DNA from: Nematostella vectensis
Taxonomy: Eukaryota; Cnidaria; Anthozoa; Actiniaria; Edwardsiidae
Assembly (NCBI RefSeq): GCF_932526225.1
Contig: NC_064038.1
Span: 6,413,822 to 6,477,821 of the forward strand
Direction: 5' to 3'
Length of the DNA stretch: 64,000 nt
Part shown: piece by piece, positions 63,022 to 64,000 of the stretch
How positions within the stretch are numbered: position 1 is the first letter of the stretch
Layout of the letters: every line of letters begins with the position of its first letter
Translations under genes and position numbers: made by a program
The notes under the pieces: generated by a model
The model's input: only the letters and a program-made list of their open reading frames with translations
Database searches by the model: none
Told to the model about the DNA's origin: nothing

Positions 63022-63659
63022 TTTCTCCCTCTTTACGACTTACCTTTTTTATCCATATCACTCTCAGCAACTAAAAGCATTTTATTTGAGTATTTATAAA
63101 TACCTGAATACCTGAAATCAGCTCTTTCTGGCATAGAAACTTTCTTGTTGATTCGTATGCGCCGAATAGGCTGCTTTTTGTCGTAGTATTTTGCCAATAG
63201 CCGGAGGGCGTGATGTCACGTGATTTCGTGCAAGTAGCATATATCCTACGATATTTTCTGTGTCACTGACATGGGTGGGGCTTATTTTCAAATTCATAAA
63301 ATGGCAGCCAGGTTTAGGTTCCGGACAAAGGGGTAACGAAATTGCGTGACTTTTGTATTTTTTGCATTACGTTCAGTATAAATTCGTTTAGAAATTATCA
63401 TTAAAATTTATCAGCTTTGTAAAATATTCTTTTTGGAGAAGAAGTAACGCAGCCGTTTATGGTGAAAAAATATTTATGCTTTAATTCATGGGTAGTTGTA
63501 TCATGCTTCTTGGCGGTTTTAAATGAAGATTACTATAGAATATTACATTGTGAATAATTTCTCAAATAATAAAACGATTATCTTACAGCATTGTTTTTTT
63601 TTTGTTTCCTATTTCCTTTTTTTCCTATTTTCCTATAGGGTTCGAGTAAATGCTCGATT
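63022..63659 (+). other. 3' untranslated and flanking region of IDH3A
   Basis: This AT-rich stretch follows the IDH3A stop. AATAAA at 63568-63573 is the best poly(A) signal, giving a 3' untranslated region of about 560 bases. A CACGTGA motif is at about 63216. No gene is seen. Confidence 0.45.
63568..63573 (+). terminator. Probable poly(A) signal of IDH3A
   Basis: AATAAA lies about 547 bases beyond the IDH3A stop and is followed by T-rich sequence (CATTGTTTTTTTTT) within 30 bases, as expected for a downstream element. Confidence 0.5.
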
Positions 63660-64000
63660 AAGGCGCTTCCCTTGAATAAGCGCCTCCCGAAAAATATGAA
63701 TACCTTAAATGAACTAATAAACGCCCCCTATCCATAGAATGCCTCCTATCTAATGAACGCCTCCCCTGAGCTTACAAGTTTGAACGCCCCCTACCCTCCC
63801 TCCCAGCATAAAAACAAACGGCATAGTATTCGGTAATATAAATCAAATTTAAATAAATCTGAGTTGAGTTTGAGACTTGCTTAATCTTAAGAAATGCTTG
63901 CTACGCGAGCTTTAATTTTTAACGTGATCCTGACTGAGACTAGAAACCCACTGCACTTTGCTTTGTTATATTTCCATGGTTTGTAAAGAACGCCCCTCTA
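63660..64000. repeat. Dispersed GGCGTTCTTTACAAAC repeat, copy 2 (inverted)
   Basis: As reverse complement this matches 8630-8950 block by block (GGCGTTCTTTACAAAC, CAGGATCACGTTAA, TAGCAAGCATTT, TGTTTTTATGCTGGGAGG). It runs to the window edge. Repeated AACGCCCCCTA/AACGCCTCCTATC units suggest an internal tandem structure. Confidence 0.75.

Overview
The window is eukaryotic nuclear DNA, most likely from an invertebrate and plausibly an anthozoan cnidarian. It has AT-rich introns with canonical GT..AG borders, many small transposon relics and minisatellites, and metazoan single-copy genes. The species call is inference only. Exon models were built by eye from splice borders, reading phase and family similarity; spliced lengths divide by three for every multi-exon gene.

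Layout, left to right. (1) 419-4457, minus: a complete four-exon nicotinic acetylcholine receptor alpha-type subunit, with a decayed TMEM163-like fragment just beyond its 3' end. (2) 4.5-10.9 kb: gene-free and repeat-rich, with a hAT transposase relic and several terminal-inverted-repeat elements. (3) 10882-11784, plus: an intact single-exon TMEM163-like protein. (4) 13418-26362, minus: an 18-exon bubblegum-type long-chain acyl-CoA synthetase (ACSBG). One of its introns holds a 1.8 kb 25-bp minisatellite that starts exactly at a 5' splice site. (5) 28.0-29.5 kb: a 32-bp minisatellite. (6) 30650-35609, minus: a REEP5/6-type ER-shaping protein with two phase-compatible first exons. (7) 36661-38367, plus: a single-exon secreted PI-PLC-X-like phosphodiesterase. 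(8) 40150-45517, minus: a seven-exon PRCC orthologue. (9) 48405-48740, plus: a small single-pass membrane protein. (10) 49913-63021, plus: a twelve-exon mitochondrial NAD-isocitrate dehydrogenase alpha subunit (IDH3A). Its introns contain a triplicated 3' splice site, a 4.2 kb near-perfect palindrome apparently nested inside a Tc1/mariner-like element, and a 20-bp minisatellite.

The genes do not form a pathway. They are ordinary neighbours: receptor, zinc transport, lipid activation, ER shaping, extracellular lipid/phosphodiester hydrolysis, splicing-associated PRCC, and TCA cycle. The unusual material is in the introns and intergenic DNA. Two unrelated genes carry tandem repeats whose unit contains a copy of the adjacent splice site, one intron carries a giant palindrome, and one inverted-repeat element contains a decayed coding-like insert plus a fresh hairpin insertion flanked by a 9-bp target duplication.
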